DNA from: Xanthobacteraceae bacterium
Lineage (GTDB): Bacteria > Pseudomonadota > Alphaproteobacteria > Rhizobiales > Xanthobacteraceae
DNA: 64,000 nucleotides
Direction: 5' to 3'
Assembly (NCBI GenBank): GCA_029266425.1
Contig: JAQSWY010000015.1
Coordinates: 62,001 to 126,000, forward strand
Each line of letters opens with the position of its first letter. The stretch's first letter is position 1. Positions 43,769 through 52,711 of this stretch are shown one piece after another. The notes beneath the pieces are model-generated. The model saw only the letters and a program-made list of their open reading frames with translations, was not told where the DNA came from and searched no databases. Made by a program: the position numbers and the translations under genes.

Positions 43769-46700
43769 CTACGGCGTAAACCGCAATGCCGGCACCGCTT
43801 CCTCGGGCCGCCCGGGCGTCATCTCCACGTCGGTGGTCGCCGCACCTTCACGCTCGCTGATCCGGAACCACGCGACATAGAGCGCGGGCAGGAACAGCAG
43901 CGTCAGCACCGTTCCGACGATGATCCCGCCCATCATGGCGTAGGCCATCGGTCCCCAGAACACCTCGCGCGAGATCGGGATCAGTGCGAGCGAGGCCGCT
44001 GCGGCCGTGAGCATGATCGGCCGCATCCGATGCTCGGTGGCGTCGAGCACCGCGTCCCACCTTGCGTGACCCTCTTCGATCAGGTGCTCGATCTGAACGA
44101 TCAGGATCACGGAGTTGCGGATCAGGATCCCTATCAGCGCGAGCACGCCGAGGATCGCCACGAATCCCAGTGGTGCGCCCGAGGGAAGAAGCGCCGCGAC
44201 GACGCCGATCAGGCCGAGGGGCGCGACCGCCACCACGAGGAACAGGCGCTGGAAGCTCTGGAGCTGAAACATCAGAAGCGTGGTCATGGTGATCAGCATG
44301 AGGGGCACGATCGCGAGGATCGGCCCCTGGCCCTTCGCGCTCTCTTCGACCGCGCCGCCGGTGACGACATGATAGGCGTGCGGCAGCTTGGCGATGAAGG
44401 CGTCCATCTGGGGTTTGATCTGATCGACGACGGTCGCCGGCTGGACCTCGGAGACGAGGCTCGCCTTGACGTTGATCGTCGGGATGCGGTTACGCCGCCA
44501 CAGGATGGGCTGCTCCATCTCGTAGTGGAAGGTCGCGATCGCCGCGAGCGGAAAGGACCGCCCGTTCTGGGTCGGGATCTGGAGATTCTCCAGGGTTTCG
44601 ATCGAGGCTCGCTCGGTAGAGCGGGCGCGACTGACGACGTTCACGAGGTAGATGGAATCCCTTATCTGCGTCGCGGTCGTTCCGCCGACGACGCCGTTCA
44701 GCACGGTGGCCACATCCTGCGAGGTCACGCCCAGCTGCCGCGCCTTGTCCTGCAGAATGTCGATCTTCACGACGCGGGCCGGTTCATTCCAGTCATAGGT
44801 CACGCGGCCGGTGTTGGCGTTGGCGCCGACAATTCCGGCGACCTCCTGGGCGTAGGCGCGGACCTTGCCGATGTCCGGGCCGCTGATCCGGTACTGGATC
44901 GGGCGGCCGACCGGCGGGCCGATATCGAGCGAATGGACAAAGACGTCGGTACCGACGAATTCCTGCTCGCCAATCGCCTTGAGGCGCTTGATGACGCGAT
45001 CCCTCGCCTCCAGCCCCTTGGTCATGATGACGATCTGACCGAAGTTCGGGCTCGCAGGCGGCACGTCATACGACAGCAGGAAGCGCTGAGCGCCTTCGCC
45101 GACATAGGACGACCAGAAGGCGATATCGTTATCGCCCTGCAGCTGCTTCTCGAAGCGGTCCATCTGCGCGCGGGTCTCGGTGATCGAGACGTTCTGCGGC
45201 GCCGTCCAGTCGACGATGACCTCGGGCCGATCGGACGACGGGAAGAATTGCTGCTGGACGTACCCCATGCCGACGACCGAGCCGACGAACAGGGCAAGCG
45301 TGACCGCGATCGTCAGCCATTTGAAGCGTACGCAGACATAGAGGGTGGACCGAAAGAGGCGCGTGAACCATCCCGGCTGGTCGTGATGCTTCTTCATGAA
45401 CTTCGGCAGCAGGCTCACGCCGAGAATGGGCGTGAAGACCACCGCGACGATCCATGACACGATCAGCGAAACCGCGATAACGACAAAAAGTGTGAAAGTG
45501 AATTCGCCGGCGCTGCTGTTGTTGAGCCCGACGGGGATGAAACTTGCCACCGTGACAAGCGTGCCGGTGAGCATCGGGAAGGCGGTGGACGAATAGACGT
45601 GGGTCGCCGCCTTCTCGAGGGTGTCGCCGACTTCCAGCCGCGAGACCATCATCTCCACCGCGATCATGGCGTCGTCGACCAGCAGGCCGAGCGCGATGAT
45701 GAGCGCGCCGAGCGAGATGCGCTGGAGCGATATCCCGAAATACTGCATCGCCACGAAAGTGATGGCGAGCACCAGCGGGATCGACAGCGCGACGACGAGT
45801 CCGGCGCGCATGCCGAGGCTGATGAACGAGACGACGAGAACGATGGCGATCGCTTCGGCGAGCGCCTTGGTGAAGCCGCCGACCGCCTCTTCGACCACGT
45901 GCGGCTGGTCGGAGACCTGGTGGACCTCGACGCCGATGGGAAGTTCGGCCTCGATCCGGCGCATCTCCTCGACCAGCGCCTCGCCGAACTTCAGCAGGTT
46001 GGCCGCCGGCTTCATGCCGATCGCGAGGCCGATGGCCGGCTGCCCGTTGTAGCGGAAGAGCGTCGTCGGCGGATCGGCGTAGCCGCGGGTGATGGTCGCC
46101 ACGTCCGACAGCCTGAAGAAGCGGTCATTGATCCAGAGATTGACCTTGCTCAGGTCCTTTTCCGAGCCGAACTGCCCGTTGGTCCGCACCGAGACGCGCT
46201 CGCCGTCGGCCTCGATCGTGCCGGAGGGGGAGACCGCATTCTGCGCGCTGAGCGCGTTGATGATGGTCTGCTGGGTGAGGCCGAGCGCAGCCATCTGCTG
46301 GGTGGAGAATTCGAGATAGACGACCTCGTCCTGCGCGCCGACGAGATTGACCTTGCCGACGTTCGGGACGGTGAGGATCCGCGCCCGCGCCGCCTCGACG
46401 TAGTCGCGCAGCTGGCGCTGGGAGAGACCATCCGAGGTGAAGGCGTAGATGTTGCCGTAGACGTCGCCGAAGTCGTCGTTGAAGAACGGCCCCTGCACGC
46501 CCGCGGGCAACTCGCCCTTGATGTCGGACAGGATGTTGCGCACCCGCAGCCAGGTGTCGGGAACGGCGCGGCCCTGCGTCGTGTCCTTCAGATTGAGGAA
46601 GATCGTGGTCCGGCCCGGCGACGTCTGGCTCTTGGTGTAATCGAGGGTGGTGAGTTCCTCGAGCTTCTTCTCGATCCGGTCGGTGACCTGCGTGGCCGTG

Positions 46701-46882
46701 TCCTCGATCGAGGCGCCGGGCCATATGGCGGTGATGAGCATCGTCTTGATCGTGAAGTTGGGATCCTCTTCACGGCCGAGATTCAAATAGGCGAGGACGC
46801 CGGCAACCGACGCCATGAGCATGAAGTACCAGACGAGCGAACGATGGCGCAGCGCCCAATCCGAGAGGTTGAAGCCGTTCAT
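43769..46882 (-). CDS. RND efflux transporter permease
   Basis: 1037 residues, full-length AcrB/TriC-like. TM1 (SLVWYFMLMASVAGVLAYLNL), the proton-relay pair in TM4 LGLLVDDAMIAVEMM, two large periplasmic loops and 12 predicted helices. The N-terminus GREEDPNFTIKTMLITAIWPGAS is typical of the TriC/HAE subgroup, which uses two adaptors. It is the last gene of a three-gene operon whose stops and starts overlap (ATGA at 46879). No outer-membrane channel gene is nearby. Likely substrates are small hydrophobic compounds. Confidence 0.93.
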   Translation of the reverse strand: MNGFNLSDWALRHRSLVWYFMLMASVAGVLAYLNLGREEDPNFTIKTMLITAIWPGASIEDTATQVTDRIEKKLEELTTLDYTKSQTSPGRTTIFLNLKDTTQGRAVPDTWLRVRNILSDIKGELPAGVQGPFFNDDFGDVYGNIYAFTSDGLSQRQLRDYVEAARARILTVPNVGKVNLVGAQDEVVYLEFSTQQMAALGLTQQTIINALSAQNAVSPSGTIEADGERVSVRTNGQFGSEKDLSKVNLWINDRFFRLSDVATITRGYADPPTTLFRYNGQPAIGLAIGMKPAANLLKFGEALVEEMRRIEAELPIGVEVHQVSDQPHVVEEAVGGFTKALAEAIAIVLVVSFISLGMRAGLVVALSIPLVLAITFVAMQYFGISLQRISLGALIIALGLLVDDAMIAVEMMVSRLEVGDTLEKAATHVYSSTAFPMLTGTLVTVASFIPVGLNNSSAGEFTFTLFVVIAVSLIVSWIVAVVFTPILGVSLLPKFMKKHHDQPGWFTRLFRSTLYVCVRFKWLTIAVTLALFVGSVVGMGYVQQQFFPSSDRPEVIVDWTAPQNVSITETRAQMDRFEKQLQGDNDIAFWSSYVGEGAQRFLLSYDVPPASPNFGQIVIMTKGLEARDRVIKRLKAIGEQEFVGTDVFVHSLDIGPPVGRPIQYRISGPDIGKVRAYAQEVAGIVGANANTGRVTYDWNEPARVVKIDILQDKARQLGVTSQDVATVLNGVVGGTTATQIRDSIYLVNVVSRARSTERASIETLENLQIPTQNGRSFPLAAIATFHYEMEQPILWRRNRIPTINVKASLVSEVQPATVVDQIKPQMDAFIAKLPHAYHVVTGGAVEESAKGQGPILAIVPLMLITMTTLLMFQLQSFQRLFLVVAVAPLGLIGVVAALLPSGAPLGFVAILGVLALIGILIRNSVILIVQIEHLIEEGHARWDAVLDATEHRMRPIMLTAAAASLALIPISREVFWGPMAYAMMGGIIVGTVLTLLFLPALYVAWFRISEREGAATTDVEMTPGRPEEAVPALRFTP

Positions 46883-47955
46883 GGGACCATCTCCGCGTCG
46901 ATCTTGACCTTCTGGCCTTCGGCAAGGCTGTTGACGCCGGCGGTCACGACCCGTGATCCGGCGTCGATCCCGCTCTTGATCCGAAGCGTTCCGCCGGCCT
47001 CGCTCTCGACCTCGACGGGCCTGCGCGACACCGTCAGCGCGTTCTCGTCGACCACCCAGACGAACGCACGACCATCGGCTCTCAGCAGCGCGGAGACCGG
47101 CAGGTCGATTGACGCCTGTTCGGTGTGGCTCGGGGTCGCGGTGAGGGTCGTCCCGATCCGGAAAGCCGGCGGAGGCGCATCGAGCGTGATCCGGATGCGC
47201 CGTGTGCGCGTCGCGGCATCAGTCTGTGGCGCGATCTCGCGCACGCGTCCGCTTGCTCCGATGCCTGGCTCGACCTGCAGCGTCGTCGCGAACCGGTCCC
47301 CGACCTTCACCGACTGCGCCATCTCGTCGGGAACGTCGACCATGGCTTCGCGCACCTCGAGTTGTGCGACGGTGACGACGGTGTCGCCTGCATTGACGGT
47401 CTGGCCCACCTCGGCGTTCACGGCGGTGACGATGCCGTCGGTGTCGGAGACGAGCCGGGTGTAGGACAGCTGCTCCTTCGCCTTGTCGAGGCTGGCGCGA
47501 GCGCGCACCACGGCGGCGTCGGCGCTGGCGAGGGCCTCTTCGGCCGTGTCGAGATCTGCCTGCGAGGCGACCTTCTTGGCGAGGAGAGCTTTCTTGCGGT
47601 CCCTGGTCGCGGCCGCGTAGACGAGCTGGGCTTCGGCCTTGGCAAGCTCCGCCTCGATCTGCCGGACCGCGAGACTGAGCGTCATCGGATCAAGCGAGGC
47701 GAGAAGCTGGCCAGCCTTGACCGTCTGCCCGACATCGACGGTGCGCGCGACCACGCGGCCAAGCACGCGAAAGCCGAGATCGCGGGAATAGCGCGGCTGG
47801 ACCGTGCCGGTGAAGCTGGTGGTCGCGACGCCCTGAGGCGTGGCGACGACCGACAGCACCGGCCGCACCGGGGGTGACGGAGCCACTTCATTCGGCGAAC
47901 AGCCACCGAGCGCGACCAGCATGCCGAGGCCGACAAGAGCGTTTCGTAGCGTCAC
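46879..47955 (-). CDS. RND efflux periplasmic adaptor lipoprotein (second adaptor)
   Basis: 358 residues from GTG 47955, overlapping the stop of the first adaptor (GTGA). Lipobox LVALGGC in MTLRNALVGLGMLVALGGC. Membrane-fusion fold: GRVVARTVDVGQTVKAGQLLASLDP, a coiled-coil hairpin (EAELAKAEAQLVYAAATRD..), YTRLVSDTDGIVTAVNAEVGQTV and a beta-barrel. The pump thus has two distinct adaptors. Confidence 0.92.
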   Translation of the reverse strand: MTLRNALVGLGMLVALGGCSPNEVAPSPPVRPVLSVVATPQGVATTSFTGTVQPRYSRDLGFRVLGRVVARTVDVGQTVKAGQLLASLDPMTLSLAVRQIEAELAKAEAQLVYAAATRDRKKALLAKKVASQADLDTAEEALASADAAVVRARASLDKAKEQLSYTRLVSDTDGIVTAVNAEVGQTVNAGDTVVTVAQLEVREAMVDVPDEMAQSVKVGDRFATTLQVEPGIGASGRVREIAPQTDAATRTRRIRITLDAPPPAFRIGTTLTATPSHTEQASIDLPVSALLRADGRAFVWVVDENALTVSRRPVEVESEAGGTLRIKSGIDAGSRVVTAGVNSLAEGQKVKIDAEMVP

Positions 47956-49079
47956 GACGGATCTCCCGAGGCGATGGCGACAACCTGCCCGGCACGCAGG
48001 AACTGGCTGCCGGCGGTGACGACGATTTCGCCCCGCTTCAGCCCGGCGCTGACCAGGACCTGCCCGGTCCCGTAGTGGTCCACACTGATCGGGCGCTGCG
48101 ACACCGCCTTGGTCTCGGCATCGACGACCCACACCGTCGGTCCCGCCTCCCCGGCGGCAAGCGATGTCCACGGCAGCGCGGCCAGATTCCTTGCCGCCCA
48201 TTTGCCGTTCCCGAGCACGGCGGCGCCTAGACCCATGGCTGCGGGCGGGTCGATCAGCGACATCTTTACCCGGACGGTTCCGGTCGCCGGGTCGAAGGTC
48301 GGCGAGATCTCGCGCACGACGGCAGTGGCGGCCACGTCCCGATTGGAGAGGAGCCGGATCTCGACGCGCTCGCTCGACGGCGGCTCGGCGAGCAGGCCTT
48401 CGTAAATGTCGAAGATCACGTCGCGCGCGCCGTCCCGGGCCAAGGTGAAGATCGTCTGCGCGGCAGCGACCACCTGGCCGGCCTCGGCGTCGCGGGCGGT
48501 GATCACGCCGTCGGCGTCGGCCCTCAGGACCGTCAGGGAAAGCTGTTCCTGCGCCGTGCCGACATCCGCTCGCGCGGACGCGACCGATCCCTCGGCGGTG
48601 CGCAACTGCTCCTCGGCCGCGTCGAAATTGCTGCGCGTCGTGAAGCCGCTGGCGATCAACTGCTTCTGCCGATCAAAATTGCTCTGTGCCTGCACCAGTG
48701 TCGCTTCGGCCGCCTGCAGGCTCGCCTTTGCGGATTGAACATCCGCTTCCTGCTCAGGGGTTTCGATCGTCGCCAGGACGTCGCCGGCCTTCACATGGTC
48801 CCCGACATCTGCCTTGCGCTCCGCGATCCGGCCGGCAATGCGAAACGAGAGCTTGCTCTCGACGCGAGCGGCGACGGTCCCGGTCAGCGACACCGTTCGG
48901 GCGATCGGCTGAAACGACACGGCCTGCACCTTGACCATCTCGGACGCCCGCGGCGGGGCGCCGGCCTCCGGCCCGCACGCCGACAGCGCGAGGCTGGAGA
49001 TAAGGCACGCAACGAGCAGGCTCGTCCGGCGCGGCCGGCGCAGGAGATACTCTGGGACGGGCGGGAGACGCTTGCGCAT
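47952..49079 (-). CDS. RND efflux periplasmic adaptor lipoprotein (first adaptor)
   Basis: 375 residues. Signal peptide with lipobox LALSAC. Adaptor motifs: GTVAARVESKLSFRIAGRIAERKADVGDHVKAGDVLATIE, alpha-hairpin (LQAAEATLVQAQSNFDRQ) and VLRADADGVITARDAEAGQVV (quoted in parts). First gene of the pump operon, divergent from the TetR gene, with a putative operator 22 bases upstream of its start. Confidence 0.92.
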   Translation of the reverse strand: MRKRLPPVPEYLLRRPRRTSLLVACLISSLALSACGPEAGAPPRASEMVKVQAVSFQPIARTVSLTGTVAARVESKLSFRIAGRIAERKADVGDHVKAGDVLATIETPEQEADVQSAKASLQAAEATLVQAQSNFDRQKQLIASGFTTRSNFDAAEEQLRTAEGSVASARADVGTAQEQLSLTVLRADADGVITARDAEAGQVVAAAQTIFTLARDGARDVIFDIYEGLLAEPPSSERVEIRLLSNRDVAATAVVREISPTFDPATGTVRVKMSLIDPPAAMGLGAAVLGNGKWAARNLAALPWTSLAAGEAGPTVWVVDAETKAVSQRPISVDHYGTGQVLVSAGLKRGEIVVTAGSQFLRAGQVVAIASGDPS

Positions 49080-49100
49080 GAAGCCTCACAGGACCATGTA

Positions 49101-49118
49101 CTGAACCGTACAGTTCAG
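49101..49118. promoter_or_regulatory. Putative TetR operator, adaptor-proximal
   Basis: CTGAACCGTACAGTTCAG, an 18-base near-palindrome with one mismatched pair either side of the centre. It shares the core CCGTACAGTT with the second site 42 bases away, when that one is read on the opposite strand. It lies in the 120-base divergent promoter of the pump and TetR genes. Confidence 0.7.
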
Positions 49119-49159
49119 GCCGGGACACTTGACGCATGTTGCGCAGGAGGTCAATGATA

Positions 49160-49176
49160 AACTGTACGGTACAGTT
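49160..49176. promoter_or_regulatory. Putative TetR operator, regulator-proximal
   Basis: AACTGTACGGTACAGTT, a perfect 8+1+8 palindrome 23 bases before the regulator ATG. The shared ACTGTACGG/CCGTACAGT core with the other site indicates binding of one dimeric regulator. Confidence 0.8.
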
Positions 49177-49199
49177 CAAATTTTCGCAAAAGGCGCGCC

Positions 49200-49901
49200 A
49201 TGAGCCGGCACCCTCCGACGCAGCAGAACTCCGGGAACAACGCAGAGCCCGTCGGCACTCCCGCTCGCGTCGAGGGCGTGCCGGACCGTAGCAATCCGAA
49301 GGTGCGGCAACTGCTGGAGGCCGCGCACGCGCTCTTCCTCGAGCAGCCCTACGACACCGTCAGTACGGACGCGATCGTAAAGGAGGCCAAGGTCTCCAAG
49401 GCGACCCTCTATGCCTATTTCCCCAGCAAGGAGGCGCTGTTCGGGGCCCTTGTCAGCGACAAGTGCGGACAGATCGCAGAGGCGATCTGGGAGAAGACCT
49501 CAGCGTCTGATGATGTCGAGCATGTCCTGCGGACCATCGCGCAGAATTTCATGGCGATGTTCGCGACGGGCGATGCGCTCGCCTTCTACCGCAGCATCAT
49601 CGCGCAGGTGCCGAGATTTCCCGAACTCGGACGGGTCTTCTACGAGTCGGGTCCGAAGGTCCTCCAGGAGCGGATCGAGAACTTCCTGCGCGACGCGAGC
49701 GAGAGGGGAGAGATGGCCATTCCCGACCCGAAGCTTGCGGCGATACAGTTCCTCCAGCTCATTTCGGTCGATGTCCACCTGGTCGGCTTGCTGGGCCTCG
49801 AACCGCTGACGAAGCAGAGGGCCGACGTGGCGATCGAGAGCGGTGTCGCACTCTTCATGAAGGGCTATGGCACCAAGCCGCGCACAGGCGCCGAGCGCTA
49901 A
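49200..49901 (+). CDS. TetR/AcrR family repressor of the adjacent RND pump
   Basis: 233 residues. N-terminal helix-turn-helix (about residues 31-77): VRQLLEAAHALFLEQPYDTVS, VKEAKVSKATLYAYFPSKEALF. The C-terminal ligand domain resembles AefR/TetR_C_7. Divergent from the pump operon with two palindromic sites in the shared promoter, so autoregulated repression relieved by a pump substrate is the likely mechanism. Confidence 0.9.
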   Translation: MSRHPPTQQNSGNNAEPVGTPARVEGVPDRSNPKVRQLLEAAHALFLEQPYDTVSTDAIVKEAKVSKATLYAYFPSKEALFGALVSDKCGQIAEAIWEKTSASDDVEHVLRTIAQNFMAMFATGDALAFYRSIIAQVPRFPELGRVFYESGPKVLQERIENFLRDASERGEMAIPDPKLAAIQFLQLISVDVHLVGLLGLEPLTKQRADVAIESGVALFMKGYGTKPRTGAER

Positions 49902-49934
49902 AGGCAGTGCTGACGTCGAGGATCGGAAGCGTCC

Positions 49935-51032
49935 CTAATGGACGAGGTGAGCCGAGACCGCTTTCTCATCCCAGTCGATGCCCACCCCGGGAACATCCGG
50001 AACGTGGAGTTCCCCGTTTATGATCTCGAATGGCCTCTGCAAGATCGGATCTGCCCAATTCTGCCATTCGAGCCAATGCGCGCCTTCGGTCACGCGCATG
50101 ACGTGGGCGGCCACCTCCGGGTAGAGATGAGTGGAAACGGGAATGCCGGCGGCCGCTGCGATCGGCGCGGAGCGCAGCCAGCCGGTCACGCCGCCGATGC
50201 GCATGAAATCCGGCATGACGAGATCGCAGGCCCCCATCTGCAATGCCTTGTAGAGCTCCCGCGGGCCATAGAAATTCTCGCCGATCTGGATCGGCGTCTT
50301 GAGCTCGGCGGCGAGCCGCACATATCCCGCGAGATTGTCGTAGATGATCGGCTCCTCGATCCAGGCAAGACCCAGATCATCAATCCTGTGGCAGCGTCTC
50401 AAGGCTTCCGCCAGGCTGAGACCCTGATTGAAATCGACCATGAGATCCACATCAGGGCCGAGAGCCTCCTGTACCGCCTGCACGGTGGCAAGATCGTCGG
50501 CAATACTGTCGCGTCCGAGCCGGAGCTTGAGCGCCTTGAACCCGCCTTCGGCGCGGAGTTCGATCGCTTCGGCGGCAACTTCCGTCGGGTCCTTCAGCCA
50601 AAGGCCATTGCTGTTATAGGCGGGCACGGGCCCGGTCGTGCCGCCGAGCAGAACGCAAAGCGGCAGATTCGCCGCCTTGGCCAGTGCGTCCCAAGCTGCC
50701 ATGTCCAGCCCGGCCACTGCGATCATGGACAGTCCTTCATAGCCAACGAAATGCAGCGATTTGCGAGCGGCGTCGAACATTTCGCCCGGCGCGACGCGCC
50801 GTCCCTTGAAAAGTTCGCCCAGATCGTGGAGCGCCGGGACCAGATAGCGCATCGATTTCGGAAGATAAGGCTCGAGATAGCTGCGGCCTGTCACCCCTTC
50901 GGCGGTGTGGAGATCGATCAGGACCAGAGGCCAATGCGTGATCGTGGCGATGCGGGCCACGATGGGGCGCTGCAATTCCAGTAATACCGGGCGTGCCTCT
51001 ATACCCGTCATTGTGAGATGATGGAGCGTCAT
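49935..51032 (-). CDS. Mandelate racemase homologue of the enolase superfamily
   Basis: 365 residues from ATG 51032. Aligned to Pseudomonas mandelate racemase from memory with a constant 5-residue offset: metal ligands Asp200, Glu226 and Glu252, the His302/Asp275 dyad, and Glu322 are all present. The KxK motif reads KLR: Lys169 conserved, Arg171 in place of Lys166. Similar stretches include IGGVTGW, STHLYPE and VPDVPGVGIDW. Racemase or sugar-acid dehydratase activity is possible; the changed base makes classical mandelate racemase activity doubtful. No mandelate pathway genes nearby. Confidence 0.85.
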   Translation of the reverse strand: MTLHHLTMTGIEARPVLLELQRPIVARIATITHWPLVLIDLHTAEGVTGRSYLEPYLPKSMRYLVPALHDLGELFKGRRVAPGEMFDAARKSLHFVGYEGLSMIAVAGLDMAAWDALAKAANLPLCVLLGGTTGPVPAYNSNGLWLKDPTEVAAEAIELRAEGGFKALKLRLGRDSIADDLATVQAVQEALGPDVDLMVDFNQGLSLAEALRRCHRIDDLGLAWIEEPIIYDNLAGYVRLAAELKTPIQIGENFYGPRELYKALQMGACDLVMPDFMRIGGVTGWLRSAPIAAAAGIPVSTHLYPEVAAHVMRVTEGAHWLEWQNWADPILQRPFEIINGELHVPDVPGVGIDWDEKAVSAHLVH

Positions 51033-51238
51033 GCGCGCCTCCAGGACTGTGCACCCTTCGCCGACAACGCACGGCGGCCAGTGCAACGGAGGGTAGCACA
51101 TCGCGTCGCAGACGGTCCCGCATGCAACGCAGCCTGATCGTAGCGTGCGCCGCCCAGATCGTTTTCCGGCTTTACATCTACGGCTTACCGGAGTGGAATC
51201 GTTCGAAACAATAATCGGACGTTCCGGGAGACGCCCCC

Positions 51239-51577
51239 ATGTGCCACATCTTCGCGGGCCAAGCGCCCGAGACCTATGAGAGCCAGACCCGATCGGTGCG
51301 GATCGGCGGCCATTCCACTTCGATCCGGCTGGAGGCCGCCTTCTGGGCCATCCTCGAAGAGGTCGCCGCACATGAGGGCATGAGTCTCGGCAAGTTCGTC
51401 ACCCGGCTGCATGACGAGGTGCTGGAGCTACGTGGCGAGGTGAGCAATTTTGCCTCGCTTCTGCGCTGCTCGTGCTTGATCTATCTCAGCGAAGTGCGCG
51501 GCCAGGCGCCGACGGCGGCCTGCGGGACGGCGCCCGTCAAGCCGCACGAGCTGGCACCGCTGCAGGCTGCCGAATAG
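51239..51577 (+). CDS. Ribbon-helix-helix domain protein (RHH_4)
   Basis: 112 residues. The core RSVRIGGHSTSIRLEAAFWAILEEVAAHEGMSLGKFVTRL (quoted in part) matches the RHH_4 family (PF13467), a small DNA-binding-like fold frequent in alphaproteobacteria. The C-terminal ~45 residues include a CSCLIYLSEVRG segment. Probable regulator with unknown targets. A ribosome binding site GGGAG precedes the ATG at 51239. Confidence 0.8.
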   Translation: MCHIFAGQAPETYESQTRSVRIGGHSTSIRLEAAFWAILEEVAAHEGMSLGKFVTRLHDEVLELRGEVSNFASLLRCSCLIYLSEVRGQAPTAACGTAPVKPHELAPLQAAE

Positions 51578-51696
51578 TTGCCGCCACGCCCGTGCGCAGA
51601 TGGCGTGTGGCGATGTGCTAGCGGTCTACCACCACGCTACGCGGGCGCGGCCTAGCATCCTTCCTATTGGCGGATTCCCGCTCGAGGAGGTGCATA

Positions 51697-52092
51697 TTGG
51701 CCAAGGCCGTTCATTCGATGATCCGGGTGCTGGATGAAGCGCGCTCGGTGGATTTCTATTCCCGTGCGTTCGGACTCGAGATCGCCGACCGCTTCGGCTT
51801 CGACGGCTTCACGCTGATCTATCTGCGCAACGGCGAGGCCGACTTCGAGATCGAGCTGACCGTCAATCATGGCCGTACCGAACCCTACGGCCTCGGCGAC
51901 GGCTACGGCCACATCGCCTTTGTCGTCGATGATCTCGATGCCGAGCATGCGCGCTTCACCTCGCTCGGCCTCAATCCCAATCCGGTCAAGGAATTCTTCC
52001 GCGAGGGCGTGCTGCTCGCGAAGTTCTTCTTCGTAACCGATCCCGACGGATACAAGATCGAGGTGCTGCAGAGACTCGGTCGTTACAAATAA
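51697..52092 (+). CDS. VOC (glyoxalase/bleomycin resistance) family protein
   Basis: 131 residues starting at TTG 51697, set by the strong ribosome binding site GAGGAGG six bases upstream (LAKAVHSMIRVLDEARS). Two beta-alpha-beta-beta-beta modules with FYSRAFGLEIADRF, DFEIELTVNHGR, GYGHIAFVVDDLDAEH and FFFVTDPDGYKIEVLQR. Metal-ligand positions resemble lactoylglutathione lyase (His, Glu, His, Glu), so glyoxalase I activity is plausible. A Tat-substrate gene follows 58 bases later. Confidence 0.85.
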   Translation: MAKAVHSMIRVLDEARSVDFYSRAFGLEIADRFGFDGFTLIYLRNGEADFEIELTVNHGRTEPYGLGDGYGHIAFVVDDLDAEHARFTSLGLNPNPVKEFFREGVLLAKFFFVTDPDGYKIEVLQRLGRYK

Positions 52093-52150
52093 AAGCTGCG
52101 CTACAAGTAAAGACTGAAGAACAACCAAAATATACTACCAGGAGGAAGCA

Positions 52151-52696
52151 ATGACGACGATCATCGGTGCGCGCGGCCCTTCGCGCCGCGCGCTTCTTGC
52201 CGGAGCGGTCAAGGTGGGCCTGGGGGCCGGCGCGCTCATGGTGACGGGTGCCGCGGTGATGAACCCGGGGGAGGCCTGGGGGCTGGAGGTCACCAATCTC
52301 AAGCCGGAGACCATGCGCACGCTGATCGTGATGGCGCGCGATGTCTATCCGCACGACCGCATCCCCGACCGCAACTACGCCATCGCCATGAAGGTCTATG
52401 AGACCGGGGCGAGCGATCCCGCGCTGAAAGCGCTGGTGGAGGATGGCGTCGTCACTCTCGATACGCTGGCCAAGGCGAAACACGGTGTCCCCTATGCCGA
52501 TCTCGGCTGGGAGGACCAGCGCGTCGCGATCCTCCGGCAGATCGAGGACAGCGCCTTCTTCCAGAAGGTGAGGGGCGGCCTGGTGGTCAGCCTCTACAAC
52601 CAAGAGGAGGTGTGGCCGGTCTTCGGCTATGAGGGCGCCTCCGCCGAGAAGGGCGGCTATATCGACCGCGGCTTCAACGACATTTCCTGGCTCTGA
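52151..52696 (+). CDS. Tat-exported small subunit, gluconate 2-dehydrogenase subunit 3-like
   Basis: 181 residues with a twin-arginine signal (GPSRRALLAGAVKVGLGAGAL) and a helical mature part (TLIVMARDVYPHDRIPDRNYA, SLYNQEEVWPVFGYEGASAEKGGYIDRGFNDISWL, quoted in parts) matching the gluconate 2-dehydrogenase subunit 3 pattern (PF13618). In known enzymes it escorts the co-folded flavoprotein through Tat. It is 15 bases before the GMC gene, which has no signal of its own. Confidence 0.85.
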   Translation: MTTIIGARGPSRRALLAGAVKVGLGAGALMVTGAAVMNPGEAWGLEVTNLKPETMRTLIVMARDVYPHDRIPDRNYAIAMKVYETGASDPALKALVEDGVVTLDTLAKAKHGVPYADLGWEDQRVAILRQIEDSAFFQKVRGGLVVSLYNQEEVWPVFGYEGASAEKGGYIDRGFNDISWL

Positions 52697-52711
52697 GGGG
52701 AGGACGCGATC

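Noticed and set aside
43568..47464. Long plus-strand frames antisense to the RND pump (629 and 621 codons)
   Set aside because: They are shadows of the permease and adaptors; their translation is Arg/Asp/His-rich with no fold signature.
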